Assembly: GCA_020809705.1 (NCBI GenBank)
Contig: CP085825.1
Span: 3,782,001 to 3,846,000, forward strand
Reading direction: 5' to 3'
DNA: 64,000 nt
From: Calonectria ilicicola
Lineage: Eukaryota; Ascomycota; Sordariomycetes; Hypocreales; Nectriaceae
Below the pieces are notes generated by a model that had not been told where the DNA came from, searched no databases, and worked only from the letters and a program-made list of their open reading frames with translations. The position numbers were made by a program, and so were the translations under genes. This document shows, in pieces, positions 31,946-42,199 of this stretch. Positions within the stretch are counted from its first letter, which is position 1. Each line of letters opens with the position of its first letter.

Positions 31946-33996
31946 TCACTCCTCTCTTCTTTCCTGAGGGCTGCCCTTTGCTTGCTCCAGCCTTGAATCG
32001 AGCGCATTGGTTATAGTTAAACGTCTGGATAATGGCTCCTCGACTTCGTAATCGTCGTCCTGGGCAAATCGCCGAGTTTCTTGCCTAGAGGTCTCGTGCC
32101 TGGAGGCCTCGTAAGGCTCCGGTGTGCCATGGGTTGTCGTTAGCGTCATCAACGACGACTGCTCCATTTGCCGTGGGAGAACCCCCGATTCGGCGTCATC
32201 CATGTCCCGCAGTATTGGGCGCGGTGACTTGAGTGGGTTCTGTTGGTATATCTGAGCTGTCGGTTGGGACATCTTGGGTTCGGAAGGCAGCGGCCAGGAG
32301 TTGGATTCATCAAAGCGCGGAGTCGCCATGACAGTGATGCCGTTGGTAGAGTATACATCTGGTGATTCGGGGCGGTCTCGGTTGTTTTGCTCCAAATTGA
32401 GACGGTGTTCAAGGTCTCGTGTGTGCTTGGCGTCTTTTCTACTCGACATGGCGCCTAAGAATGTTGCAATGAGTCTCGTGTCCAATATTGTGACTGTTTC
32501 AAGATAAAGAGGGGGGGAAGGCTGAGACTTACTACTCCACATCTCCAAGAAGGTGAGAATGACCAGTCCTGAGGTCAACATTGGGACCAGTTGTCCGAAT
32601 GTTGTCGGATCATCCTCTGAGGTCTCACCACGGTCATTGACGGCCATCCACCCGGACTTTTGGACCCAAATTCGAAGCTTTGCCATGTACATTCCCGACT
32701 CAACTACTGACCACATGCAAATGGCGATACCGGTCAGTGAGTACACCACTAGTATGTACTGTCCAACACGCTTGACATAGCGAACAGCTCTCTCCTCAGA
32801 TGACCTGCACTCCATGGTTGAGACCCTGTGTGGAGGGTAAATAGTCGATGGCTCTTGCAAGGGTTTTCTCGCAAAGGTATTTGCTACGCCCTTGGCCAGT
32901 TTAATCATGAATTGCCAAAATTGCATGACGATTTTCGCACGTCGTCCGTGGCGCATCTTGCCCCTGCGAATGAACATGGCGATTTCCACTAGTAACGCAA
33001 TAGAGTACCAGAACAAAATAACGATATACTTGTTCCAGCCTTCAATGCGGTTTCCAGGAGAGCTATTGATGATGGATCCCTTGAAATCGTGGAACGATTT
33101 ATCCAGAGTTCGCTGAAGCTGCGGGCTGTTGGTCTGGAAGCAAGCCGCACCTAGGAACATGAGGCTATCGTGCGTCCCTGGCTTGGGTAGTTCCGTGGGG
33201 AAAGCATCTTTAAGATCAGCATTTTGGTTAGCCAACAAAAGGCCCGTGATGAGGAAAATCCCCGTCTTGCATATCGCGCGCAGCAGGGCGAGCCAGGGAT
33301 ACTTCCAGTAGTCACGGACCACGATGAAGGCCATTAAGTGAGTTGCGCAAGTGAGCAGCATCATGTTTGACACCATGTTGTAGTGATAGGCACTGATGCC
33401 ACACTGCGAGAAGAATTTGAGCGTAATGGCATAGGCCGCGCCAGTGAAGAGCTGAGAATCACTGCATGAGAGAACCATGGCCTGGAGGATCTCCGAGACA
33501 GATGGTCTGAGGGAACCAAACTTGACCGAATCAGCAATGCGGTTACTAGATGTTTATTAGCTTTGTTCGGGGCTTGCGGGGTTTCGTTTCTTTTTATCTA
33601 TAAATACCCTTTTCTCCAGAAGCAAAATGGCACAATCTTGTGTTTTACCATTCGGAGGATGACAATGATAAAAGAAAGGACCGCCGCTAATGCCGTCACA
33701 GCCACAAAACTTGCAAATATCTAAAGCCGGTCAGCCAGTGCGCTGGTGCGCTTCCAAGATGGACAATGACTTACCCCGATCCCGGCAATGTCAGGGTCGC
33801 CTTCGTATTCGCCCTTTTTAATATCCCCCAGCGCGGCGAGGGTTGTGTTGGAGTTGTCTGCATAGGTGACGTTGCAGTTGAGATTCACATGATAGCGGCT
33901 TCACGCACACACACAAACAGTTGGCACAGTTCCAGAGACAGAAGTGGTGGGATATGCTTACTCTTTGCATACTTCTAGAGACACGTAGGCGCCCAT
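31946..33996 (-). CDS. Seven-helix fungal membrane protein of unknown function
   Basis: Five exons: 33996-33962, 33898-33775, 33720-33608, 33545-32533 and 32454-31946, 597 residues, phases consistent. A short N-terminal region carries NxT/NxS glycosylation sites (NCNVTYADNSNTTL) and then GDPDIAGIGIF. Seven hydrophobic helices follow: IFASFVAVTALAAVLSFIIV, LFTGAAYAITLKFF, MVSNMMLLTCATHLMAFIVV, LALLRAICKTGIFLITGLLL, YIVILFWYSIALLVEIAMFI, YILVVYSLTGIAICMWSVV and FGQLVPMLTSGLVILTFLEM. A long hydrophilic tail (about 170 residues, Ser/Pro/Arg/Glu-rich) ends the protein. An outside N terminus, seven spans and a cytoplasmic tail suggest a receptor-like topology. But I do not recognise a known receptor family (no CFEM domain, no DRY-like motif), so I assign no function. 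The third-exon donor is GTATTT; its use removes an in-frame stop. Confidence 0.85.
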
Positions 33997-35369
33997 GGCG
34001 AATGAATAAATTGTATGGTTGAAAGTCGCTCTCTATGTGTGCGTTGTGGCCAGGAATACTCAGAGAGCACTGGGCAAGTGCCCTATTTACCTACCATCCC
34101 CAATACCCTCCCCCACAACGGAGAGGTTGGCCGGGGGAAAACAAGTCTGCTCCGTCTCTCAAACATGATGGTGTGAGAGGTTGGGTGTCGTGTCTTGATA
34201 GCTGACCGCTGAAAACGCCCCCCCTCCCCCTTAGGACGGCCGAGGTGTTGGGCGTCGGGGAGCGTCGAAGCAGCAGTGGAAGCAGTAGCGTCGTGGGCGG
34301 CCGAAGCGCCCTTTGGAAGACGGCCCAGTAGACAGCTCGAATAACCGGTCATGGTTCCATATTCGGTCCATCCCGCCGGGCGAGTATTGGGTTTTGCTTT
34401 TTGCCATGCAAGGAGTGGCGTGTCGTTGAGACGCACAATACTTTGTTATTCAATCGGAGAGGGCCCCGTGTGGCTCCGGGAATGAGACAAGCCCCGGACT
34501 TTCAAGACATGATCATGTCAGAATAAAAAGGAAGTAAAAAATTTTTATTAGTAACGGCAGACCCGTTCTCGTACATCAACCATTACCAACAGTCGTCTTC
34601 AGCCACGCTACATTAGTCAGTTGGTTGACAGGTGAGTGAGCAAGACACGGCACAAGAAGCAACCAGCTGTCTCAACGCCAGTCAGATAGAACACCAAAGC
34701 GGTTAGCCAGCAGACACCGGTTGAACTTGTCTTGCTACCCTACTGAGTGTCTTGTGCTCAGAGCCAGTCATGCACTGAACCATGCCCGACTAGTTCTATC
34801 TACAGGCATTGATATTCGTCGTCTTCAGCCATGTTTGCCGATCTTCTCATCTTGACTCTCTCCCTTCTCGGCGGGCTTGTGGGAAAACCCAAACCCCCCA
34901 GCCTTTTTTTCATCGCTGTTGGTCGTGCTCCCCATTCTGTTAGTCTCAGTTCGAGCGGCCTTGTTCGTGCCCCTTGCTGCTCGTCGCCATCGCGACGCCT
35001 CCGTCTCGTTCACTACAAGTCAACCTTGGACAGCCGCAAAGATGAATGGGATGACGATTCATGACACCGAACACTAATACACAAGACATTCCAATAGGAG
35101 TGTATTTTTTATTCCTCTCGCATTTCTCCCCGCATTTTATATCGTAGTGTATAAGTTGTGTCTTTTGTCAGCAGTAAAACAGCACACCATGATATGATCA
35201 GATGACAGCACAGATGATTTAAGCCATGTATGCCAAGCCCAATTACGGTCCAATTGCAAACCCACAACAGCAGTAAGTGAGTCCCTAGTGGTTTTCAGGA
35301 ATTATCTATGTCTAAAACGTATGCACCCAAAAACAGCCACCCAAACGCCGACGAGGCGGTGGTGGTTTC
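33997..35369. other. 1.4-kb spacer between two membrane-protein genes
   Basis: Contains the promoter of the seven-helix protein and the 3' end of the reductase gene. A small minus-strand open frame at 34825-35013 is listed separately. The phrase TCGTCTTCAGCCA occurs twice (about 34597 and 34818). Nothing else is supported. Confidence 0.5.
34825..35013 (-). CDS. Possible small hydrophilic protein (62 aa), weak
   Basis: An ATG-started open frame encodes a very charged peptide (MNETEASRWRRAARGTNKAA, then DEKKAGGFGFSHKPAEKGES). Composition is more protein-like than that of neighbouring frames. It has no signal peptide or hydrophobic stretch, and no family is recognised. The overlapping plus-strand frame is mainly Ser/Leu low complexity. 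It could equally be chance. Confidence 0.2.
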   Translation of the reverse strand: MNETEASRWRRAARGTNKAARTETNRMGSTTNSDEKKAGGFGFSHKPAEKGESQDEKIGKHG

Positions 35370-37210
35370 TCACCATCCAAAGCTCTCATTATGCCACCAT
35401 ACATTTCGCCCCTTCATAACCCACGGTGTGACATAGCGCCGCAATTCCCTGCCCATGTCTTCTGGTCCACATACGAGCACCGCGACCGTCTCGTCTGCCC
35501 CTGACTTGAAAGCGTCGTCAATGATCTTTTGGAGGTTGGGCCGTTTATGATTTTGCGCGGCGGGGCTTGAGCTTCGGTCCCTCAGGTTGCTCATTTCAAT
35601 GCCCTCGCCCGCTTCTTCACGAGGTTGTGAAAATCCCATGTCGCCTGTAAGAAATAGCTGTACTTGGTCATCGTCAATAAGACTCTTTCCTGCAGGGTTT
35701 TCTGGGACCCATGTTGCGTCGCCGGGAGAGCGGATAGCCCAGATGAATTGAACATGGGCGGCCGGGTTATCAGCAAGAATCCCGTGGTAGACGGGGACCG
35801 CAAATGTAGCTCCAACACCACCGGCAACAAGAATGATGCGACCAATGCGAGGGTTCAAAAGTTCCGGGAATGACTTGCCAAGGGCGCCATAAGGACCTTC
35901 GATACAAAGTGAAATCTTGTCATCGTCAGTTTCAGGCACACCCGCCGCCGCAAAACTAGCCAGGCGGTTTGTCAGGGGACCACTCTGCTTGCGGACGATG
36001 AAGGTCAGATTGCCAGAGTCCTCATCTGCGGAAACAACGGTGAAGGGGTTGTAAAGAAACTCAAAGAGCATATTGCTCTTTGCGAACAAATCGTTGGGGA
36101 CCGGGCGTGAGGAGGGGGGCAAGCTAAGATAAAGATGTGACCCTGGATGCGCCTTGAACTTGAGGATATTTTTGGTAGGCATTTTGGATGTGATCTTGAG
36201 CAAGCTGGTTCCCGGGATGGACTCGATCATAGATGGTGCGTTGATGGTGGTTATCTTCCGCACGGCAAGGTCCAGCACCAAGAAGCCAATGGCTATAGAA
36301 ACGTAAATCCTAGCCGAGTGCGCATGGTAAAAGATGAGCGGGGGGACAGCCATGGCAACAACAAGGTGGACAATAAAGAAAACACGGTACGACTGGTTTC
36401 GCAACTTTTCTATAGAGGTGCCGCTGAGAATATGCAGACACAGGAAAGCAATGACTCCGACGAAGACGACGGGGGCAAAAAAGCGCTTGAGCCAGATGCC
36501 AGACTCGACAAAGAAGACGTTGTAGAAGACGGCATGGAGCAAAAGTAGGAAGTAGATGATGCGACCGAGGATGCGGTGCCAGCGATTGACTTCCTCGTGG
36601 GACGAGTGGAAAAAGTAGCCAAATGGGCTCAGGTACTTGAGTGCCAGAAAGTACTGTATCGGGAGTTGCGAAGTTGCAATTGCGCCGAAGCGCTTGGTGA
36701 GGTGAAGATAATCTGGTTCCGGTTTTAGCAGCGTCCTCTGCGCAAGGGGATCGCAATTGGCATCGTTATACAAAAGCAGTAGTAGAGTAGGGGAGGGGAA
36801 AGATTCAATCTAGTTGCAATTGACTACTAACCTTTACCTGTGCCGCGAACACACAAGAACAACAGCCAGGCCGTCCAGCCAACCCCCACGATCCATTCAT
36901 TGCGATGGCCCCAGTGAGCGCCCAAGCAGTAAATGTCGTCCTTCAGCCACCATCTGACGGCGCGCCACCGCTGCGAGAAGCCCGCGGCAAACGAGCCCCG
37001 GCTGGCCTTGAGGGCGGGCGAGTTGGGCACCTCATGGTACTGGCCGCGGCGGGACCGGTACAAGCGGGCGGCCAGACGGCAGATCAGGACGGCGACGGCC
37101 GGTACGAAGGCGGACCAGAAGGCGATGGACGCGTTGTGGTTTATGGCGTGGCGCCGATGAACCTTTTCCTCGTCGCTGAGCGTGACGAACTCGTACGGCC
37201 ACCAAGCCAT
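35370..37210 (-). CDS. Ferric-chelate-reductase-like flavocytochrome (FRE/NOX superfamily)
   Basis: Plasma-membrane electron-transfer protein predicted to pass electrons from cytosolic NADPH through FAD and two hemes to extracellular ferric or cupric ions. Exon 1 is 37210-36832 and exon 2 is 36712-35370 (573 residues). Another donor six bases upstream (GTAAAG at 36837) would drop two residues; I prefer the longer form because it aligns better as GTGKDYLHLTKRFG. The first part has an N-terminal helix and a second helix. The ferric-reductase domain carries two pairs of heme-ligating His spaced by 14: about H172/H186 (WHRILGRIIYFLLLLH) and H242/H256 (VHLVVAMAVPPLIFYH). The FAD site HPGSHLYLSLP and NPFTVVS follow, then the NAD-binding IEGPYGALG and VAGGVGATFAVPVYHG, and a C-terminal CGPEDMGRELRRYV. 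All key residues are present. There is no clear signal peptide. Confidence 0.92.
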
Positions 37211-38695
37211 GACGACAGTGGTGGTGGTAGTGCTGCTGGTGCTGCGACCGTTGTGGATTTATAATGCCCGAGGGAGAAGCGTTGGCGTGCAACCCTCGAG
37301 TCAGATGGGCTCGCGACAACGAGCGGATGGACAACAGGCTACCGGCTCATCAAGATAACGGGGGGTGTCAAGCTTGTTTCAACGGAAGATGGCACTACCC
37401 GCAGCTACGAGAACTCACTCACTCACTTACTCGCTCGCTCAACACAGATAGATACGGATCGCGGTAGCATCGGCATCAAGATGACAGCCTACGCAATGTC
37501 TTGTCTTTATGGAAATTACAAGTGTCCGATTGGCTGCATCGCACAAGCCCCTGTCTCGTTTCCAGGGACCTGTCCGGGGTTCTCGCGCCCCGATACAGCA
37601 ACGTATTTCCATCGCTACCCTACACTGGCCCAAGATCTGCGTGATTCGGTCCAAGGCAAAGGGAAATATGCAAGATAACGATGCCATATTAGCCTTGTGG
37701 CCTATTTTACCTGTAATTAGTCTCCGTATCTCTGCATTTTTCTTGTTGGATGTGAGTTTACCTTTATCCTAGCTCACCCAATCCTAAAAAAAAAAAAACA
37801 ATACCTTCCATCTCCTCCTACTGCGAAGAAAAGGCATGATAGAAAAAAAATCGAATCAAATCCTAGATCCCAACAATACAAGTGATAAAATATAATCAAC
37901 GTGCATTTACCCTCAGGATACATAATACGACTGTAAATTTATCTCTTAATCATGCTATTATAAACCCCATAGCAGCTAGATCAGAGGAGAAACCTGTGCC
38001 TTGTGCCCAGTGCCCCAAGCATCAAGTAGAAAATAAGCAAGTTGGAAAAGGGAGCGAACGACGCTAGCTCCGACACACCAAATGTCATATTCCAATCATC
38101 AATGGGAACATGGATTCAAAGGACACTCTACCCCATCATGTGGGGGACTAAATGCATGGCACCGTCACCTGTGCCTGCAGTAGTGAGCTGTTCAACACTA
38201 AACTAGCATCATAGGGGGGGGCAGGACTTTGGAGAGGAACCTCGTATGGCCCAAGCAATGGGTATCAATGTCATATTACACGAACCTAGATTCTAAAAGA
38301 CAAACAACAATTCTGTAATCATATCGTACTCGGCATTTGTCACAAAAGAGAGGAATAAAAACCTACTCTGCTTCCGCACCGTGCTCAACTGCCTGGCTCT
38401 TCCCACCAACGCCACTGCACCCGCCTGCTTTGGCTTAACAAGGAATAATGATTGGCACCTACAGTCCCTAAATGCTAATTGCGTCTAATCCTTCTCCCTG
38501 CGGGGAGATTCTCATTGAAATGGAATGAAGAAAAGGCTTCTATGCCAGAAAGCTAAAGGTCAAAATGTCATCAAAAAACTCATCTGGAAGACGAGGCTTC
38601 CATTTTCATAAACGCATAGGAAAGTGGCAAATCAACAACACGAAGAACCAACGCCGTTTAACTCCATTGCCTCCCTCACGCAAAACATACCCCAA
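37211..38695. other. 1.5-kb spacer upstream of the reductase gene
   Basis: Contains the reductase promoter and the 3' end of the Nab3-like gene. It has an A12 run at 37787 and an AT-rich stretch to about 37980. A few GATA cores occur (AAGATAACG twice, GATAGATAC), but no full iron-repressor site of the ATCWGATAA type was found close to the start codon. No gene is seen. Confidence 0.5.
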
Positions 38696-41347
38696 TCACT
38701 GTCGGTATCTAGCGAGCTGTGCCATGATGTTTTGCACTTGAACCGCCGCGTCCCCATTGGCAGTAGGCGCTCCATTCGGTGGCCCCTGGTTGCCATACGG
38801 GGCTCCGTAGGCAGCTTGAGCAGGAGCTTGCTGCTGAGCAGCAGCGGCGGCACTGCCACCAAGACTACCTAGAATGGCCTGGATGTCAACTTGCGGGACA
38901 CCGCTTGCAGGATTTGAGCCAGGCTGCTGGACGCCACCAGAGGCGCCTCCCTGAATCGATGCGAGGAGTCGCTGAAGCGTGGCACTGTCCATTTGACCCA
39001 TAAGGCCGGCAAGGTCTGGACTAGCTGCAGTCTGTTGCGCAAATTGGTTAGGCGGGAAGGCGCCTGGTTGTTGAGGCTGTCCCCCGTACGGGTTCTGGTA
39101 ACCGGCTGCACCATATGCCTGACCATAGTTTGCTGCGACGGCTGCAGCGGTACCTGATGCCTTGGCACGTAGAATGACCTCTGCTGCAGTTGGGGGTTCG
39201 AGATCCACGTACTGATCGAACCGAACATTGCTGATGCCACCTGATCGATCAAACGCCTGCACAGGAATTCGCCCGATGCTCTGGGCTCGGAGGTCAAGGT
39301 CGACCACAGCATGTACGCCCTCAGCAGCCTGGCGTTGAATGACGACGTCTTTAGAGACCCTTGGGTGAAGGTACATGACTTCACACTTCAAGCCCTTGGC
39401 CTTGAACGCATGTTCAACCCAGTTGACAAAGTCTTGGTTGACGTTGGGTTGAAGGATGATTTGAACATCAGGGACGTCAGCTCCATAGCGTCGGGGCAAC
39501 TCGATGTCGCTGTCGTTTCGAGACCGCCCATATGGGCTTGGGCTTCTCCTTCTGTACGAGTCCTTATCATTTCGTCCATACCTACCTGGCGATTGTGAAC
39601 GCCCTCTGCCACGACCCCCTTCATAAAAGCCTCGGTCGCGGTTATAGGCTTCGTCCCTTTGGTACTCGTTTCGACGAGGGGAGTGGTTGCGTCCTGGTCG
39701 ATAGTCATCTCGGCTCTGGTTATATCGTTCATTTCTGCGACCGCCATCTCGCCCACTGTCACGACCACCTTCACGACCACCCTCACGGCCGCCCTCACGA
39801 CCACGGGCTCTTTCAGGGCTACGGTTTCTTTCCTTCTTGGATTTGTCTTGGACACGGGATATTTCGAGGTCTATCAACGCATTAGCAATAATCGTAGCGC
39901 ATGGGCTGGTTAATGTCAACTCACGAATTCGGCGTCCCTTGATTTCGATGCCTTGCAGATTCTCCATGGCTCGGCGTCCTTCCTCTAGGGAATGATACTG
40001 GACGAAACCATACGCGGACTTGAGAGAAATCTGGGCGAGTCTTCCAAACCGGTGGAAAAGGTCAAAAACGTCACGCTTCGATACTTTATCGCTCGAGAGG
40101 TTGCCTGTAGAGAATATGTGAGCGCCGTTTTTGGACGCGTTAGATGCGGATCGTGTACCAATAAAGATGCGAGAGCCTTCGGGAAAGCGGTCCCATTTAG
40201 CTTCAGACATGTATTGCCGTTCATCGGCCATGAATTGGTCCCATTGTCGCTGATATTCGGCATCTTGAGTTCCATCAGTAGCAAATGCAGGGTTCTGGTT
40301 AGGGTAGGGAGGGACAGTCATGGAAGTAATAGCAACGGGCGCATTGAGACCGCCGGCGGGAACGGATGGCAGGTTACCCAGAACATCCTGGGACGGTCCC
40401 GGTGCACCGGCGACAACATAGGTAGAGGGCTGGCCGGGGGTTGGCGGCGCGGCGGCACTGGCTGGAATACTTGAATTGGGGCCGGGTGGATGGTGCTGCG
40501 ATGTATACGATTGGGATGTTGCCTGCGGCAATGGAGGCCTCGGTGGGAGGGAGGCAGATGATGGGAGAGCAGACGGAGCGCCGGCACCGACGGGGAGCTC
40601 GGCTTTTGCGGATAATGTAGTTGGGTCACCGCTGGAGGTGGGCTCAGCAGTACCAGTGAGGTCTGCTACAAGCCTCTGGATATCAACCGAGGGGTTTGAA
40701 GACTCGGCAGGGTTGGAATCTGGGTTGGCGGCGGACAGGTTTGGAGGATATGATGCCGACGAGGCGTGATCGTCGGAATGTGCTTCAGAAAGGGTGGTGG
40801 TGGATGGGGCTGCTAGTCCGGACAGAGACTGCTGGGCTGATGCGAATGACTGTTCAGGAACGACACGCGAGGTCTCTGGTGGGTGGTTTGTCAAGCGATC
40901 GGACGAGAGAGAAAAAATGTTGGATTCTCGGGGCACTGATACATCTTCTGACTGAATGTCACCGCCTTCACCATCCTCTTGACCAATGGGTGAATCAAAA
41001 GTTTTTGCGTAATCGTCATTGCTGTCGTCAGGCAGCTCCTGTTGCGGTGGTTGCTGGGGCTGGGGAGCAGCATCTTGGTCGACCTCGCCGTAGGGGTCGT
41101 TAAAACTGTCGTCATCTACTACATCGTCATCACCGGCGCCCACGATGGGGTCGAGGTTGGGGGCGGCGCTGCTGGCAGCAGTGTTGGCGTCGGCAGCGGC
41201 GGCGGCGGCAGCAACCATGGCGTCAATGGACTCGACCGTGTTTTGCAGCGCGGGAACCACCTGGGGCGCAACCGAGTGAACAGGTGAGGGGGAGAGGGGG
41301 GATAGGTTGGCAGTGGCCTGCAGTTCCGCCTCGGGCAGTTCTGGCAT
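38696..41347 (-). CDS. NAB3: Nab3-like RRM RNA-binding protein
   Basis: Nuclear RNA-binding protein. In yeast, Nab3 works with Nrd1 and Sen1 to end transcription of short non-coding RNAs; the same role is inferred here. Two introns of exactly 54 nt each (40158-40105 and 39924-39871) keep the frame open even unspliced. Splicing restores the RRM: RNP2 becomes IFIGNL and the end becomes GRRIHLEISRVQDK, while RNP1 is SAYGFVQY. Predicted length is 847 residues. Layout: Ala/Pro/Ser-rich acidic N-terminal half; RRM; an Arg/Gly/Ser tract with GGRE repeats; then a folded domain (VPDVQIILQPNVNQDFVNWV to DQYVDLEPPTAAEVILRAKA) like the anticodon-binding fold seen in Nab3/NCOA5 proteins; and a Gln/Ala/Gly-rich C terminus ending IMAQLARYRQ. 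The start was set at MPELPEAELQ (41347); the frame is open upstream to an ATG at 41461, so a longer form is possible. Confidence 0.88.
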   Translation of the reverse strand: MPELPEAELQATANLSPLSPSPVHSVAPQVVPALQNTVESIDAMVAAAAAAADANTAASSAAPNLDPIVGAGDDDVVDDDSFNDPYGEVDQDAAPQPQQPPQQELPDDSNDDYAKTFDSPIGQEDGEGGDIQSEDVSVPRESNIFSLSSDRLTNHPPETSRVVPEQSFASAQQSLSGLAAPSTTTLSEAHSDDHASSASYPPNLSAANPDSNPAESSNPSVDIQRLVADLTGTAEPTSSGDPTTLSAKAELPVGAGAPSALPSSASLPPRPPLPQATSQSYTSQHHPPGPNSSIPASAAAPPTPGQPSTYVVAGAPGPSQDVLGNLPSVPAGGLNAPVAITSMTVPPYPNQNPAFATDGTQDAEYQRQWDQFMADERQYMSEAKWDRFPEGSRIFIGTRSASNASKNGAHIFSTGNLSSDKVSKRDVFDLFHRFGRLAQISLKSAYGFVQYHSLEEGRRAMENLQGIEIKGRRIRELTLTSPCATIIANALIDLEISRVQDKSKKERNRSPERARGREGGREGGREGGRDSGRDGGRRNERYNQSRDDYRPGRNHSPRRNEYQRDEAYNRDRGFYEGGRGRGRSQSPGRYGRNDKDSYRRRSPSPYGRSRNDSDIELPRRYGADVPDVQIILQPNVNQDFVNWVEHAFKAKGLKCEVMYLHPRVSKDVVIQRQAAEGVHAVVDLDLRAQSIGRIPVQAFDRSGGISNVRFDQYVDLEPPTAAEVILRAKASGTAAAVAANYGQAYGAAGYQNPYGGQPQQPGAFPPNQFAQQTAASPDLAGLMGQMDSATLQRLLASIQGGASGGVQQPGSNPASGVPQVDIQAILGSLGGSAAAAAQQQAPAQAAYGAPYGNQGPPNGAPTANGDAAVQVQNIMAQLARYRQ
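39750..39806. repeat. In-gene tandem repeat encoding GGRE units
   Basis: The plus strand shows repeated CACGACCACCCT/CACGGCCGCCCT units of about 12 bp, encoding Gly-Gly-Arg-Glu or Gly-Gly-Arg-Asp repeats on the minus strand. It lies in the Arg/Gly-rich tract of the Nab3-like protein and is a likely length polymorphism. Confidence 0.75.
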
Positions 41348-42199
41348 GAGAAGCTGGGCTGTCTGTAGGTAGCTTGGGTGGGCAGTTTGGGCGCACGACG
41401 CGAACAGCGGGATGCGGAATGCAGGGCGTGCAGGGGTCTCTAGCACTCGGAAATCGCACAACCAAGCAACTCGAGTCTAGGGCCGGGCTGCAGACTAGAG
41501 GGGGGGATCTGATGATTGGGGTTCGTCTTGTCAATGGATGGCTCGCGCGACGGCAGGTGAAGAAGCCGGCGCAAGTAAATAGAAAAACAGAGGCGATGCG
41601 AACTGCGGACGGGAAGACAGTGGGCAGGAGGCCGAGGTTGGAAGAATGCAAGCTACCGTAGGGTCAAGAAAGCGAGCGGGTGAGCAACGGCGGCTCTGCG
41701 ACGTCGGGTACGGTATGGGTGTGGCACGAGAGTAGTGGGTTTGGTGGGAACACACAGGATGGGAGATTGGAAAAAGGAAAAGTGCGGGAATGGTGAACAA
41801 GAAGGGGAATTCCTCTTGAGCTGTCGCCAAGAGACGGAACACAGCCGTACCGTGGTTGTGGGCGCTGTCGCTGTCGATGTTCAAGCCGATGTCAAAGGCC
41901 AAGTTGGGGGGAGGAAGAAGAGTTGATGGCGGGACGCGGAAGAGAAGAAGAGAGAAGGCTGGGCGGGCTCTGGCGCTTTCGGGCCAGGATGAGGCTGAAG
42001 GCAGATGGGTCGCGCCCGAAACCTGGCCACTGAAGGCGCTAGTCTGCTTAGGGCAAGGCGGTAAATGCGGCACGGCAGTTTGTCGCCCCACCATTCGAGA
42101 AGAGAGCCAACTGCAGGCTGACAGGCTGAACGACAGGCTCAGCAGCAGGCTCAGCTTCGTCCCCCTCTCTGCATGTAACTGAATGTGGCGACGGCTGCA
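41348..42199. promoter_or_regulatory. Head-to-head intergenic region of NAB3-like and PTH4-like genes
   Basis: 852 bp between divergent start codons. Much of it is C/T-rich on the sense strand of one gene or the other, as in fungal leaders. It must hold both promoters. No discrete element can be assigned. Confidence 0.6.

Noticed and set aside
37787..37980. AT-rich stretch as a third transposable-element family
   Set aside because: No inverted repeats or shared end sequences with the other AT-rich islands were found.
39750..39806. Possible CRISPR-like or regulatory repeat
   Set aside because: The 12-bp units are in-frame codon repeats (Gly-Gly-Arg-Glu) in the Nab3-like gene, and no spacer structure exists.
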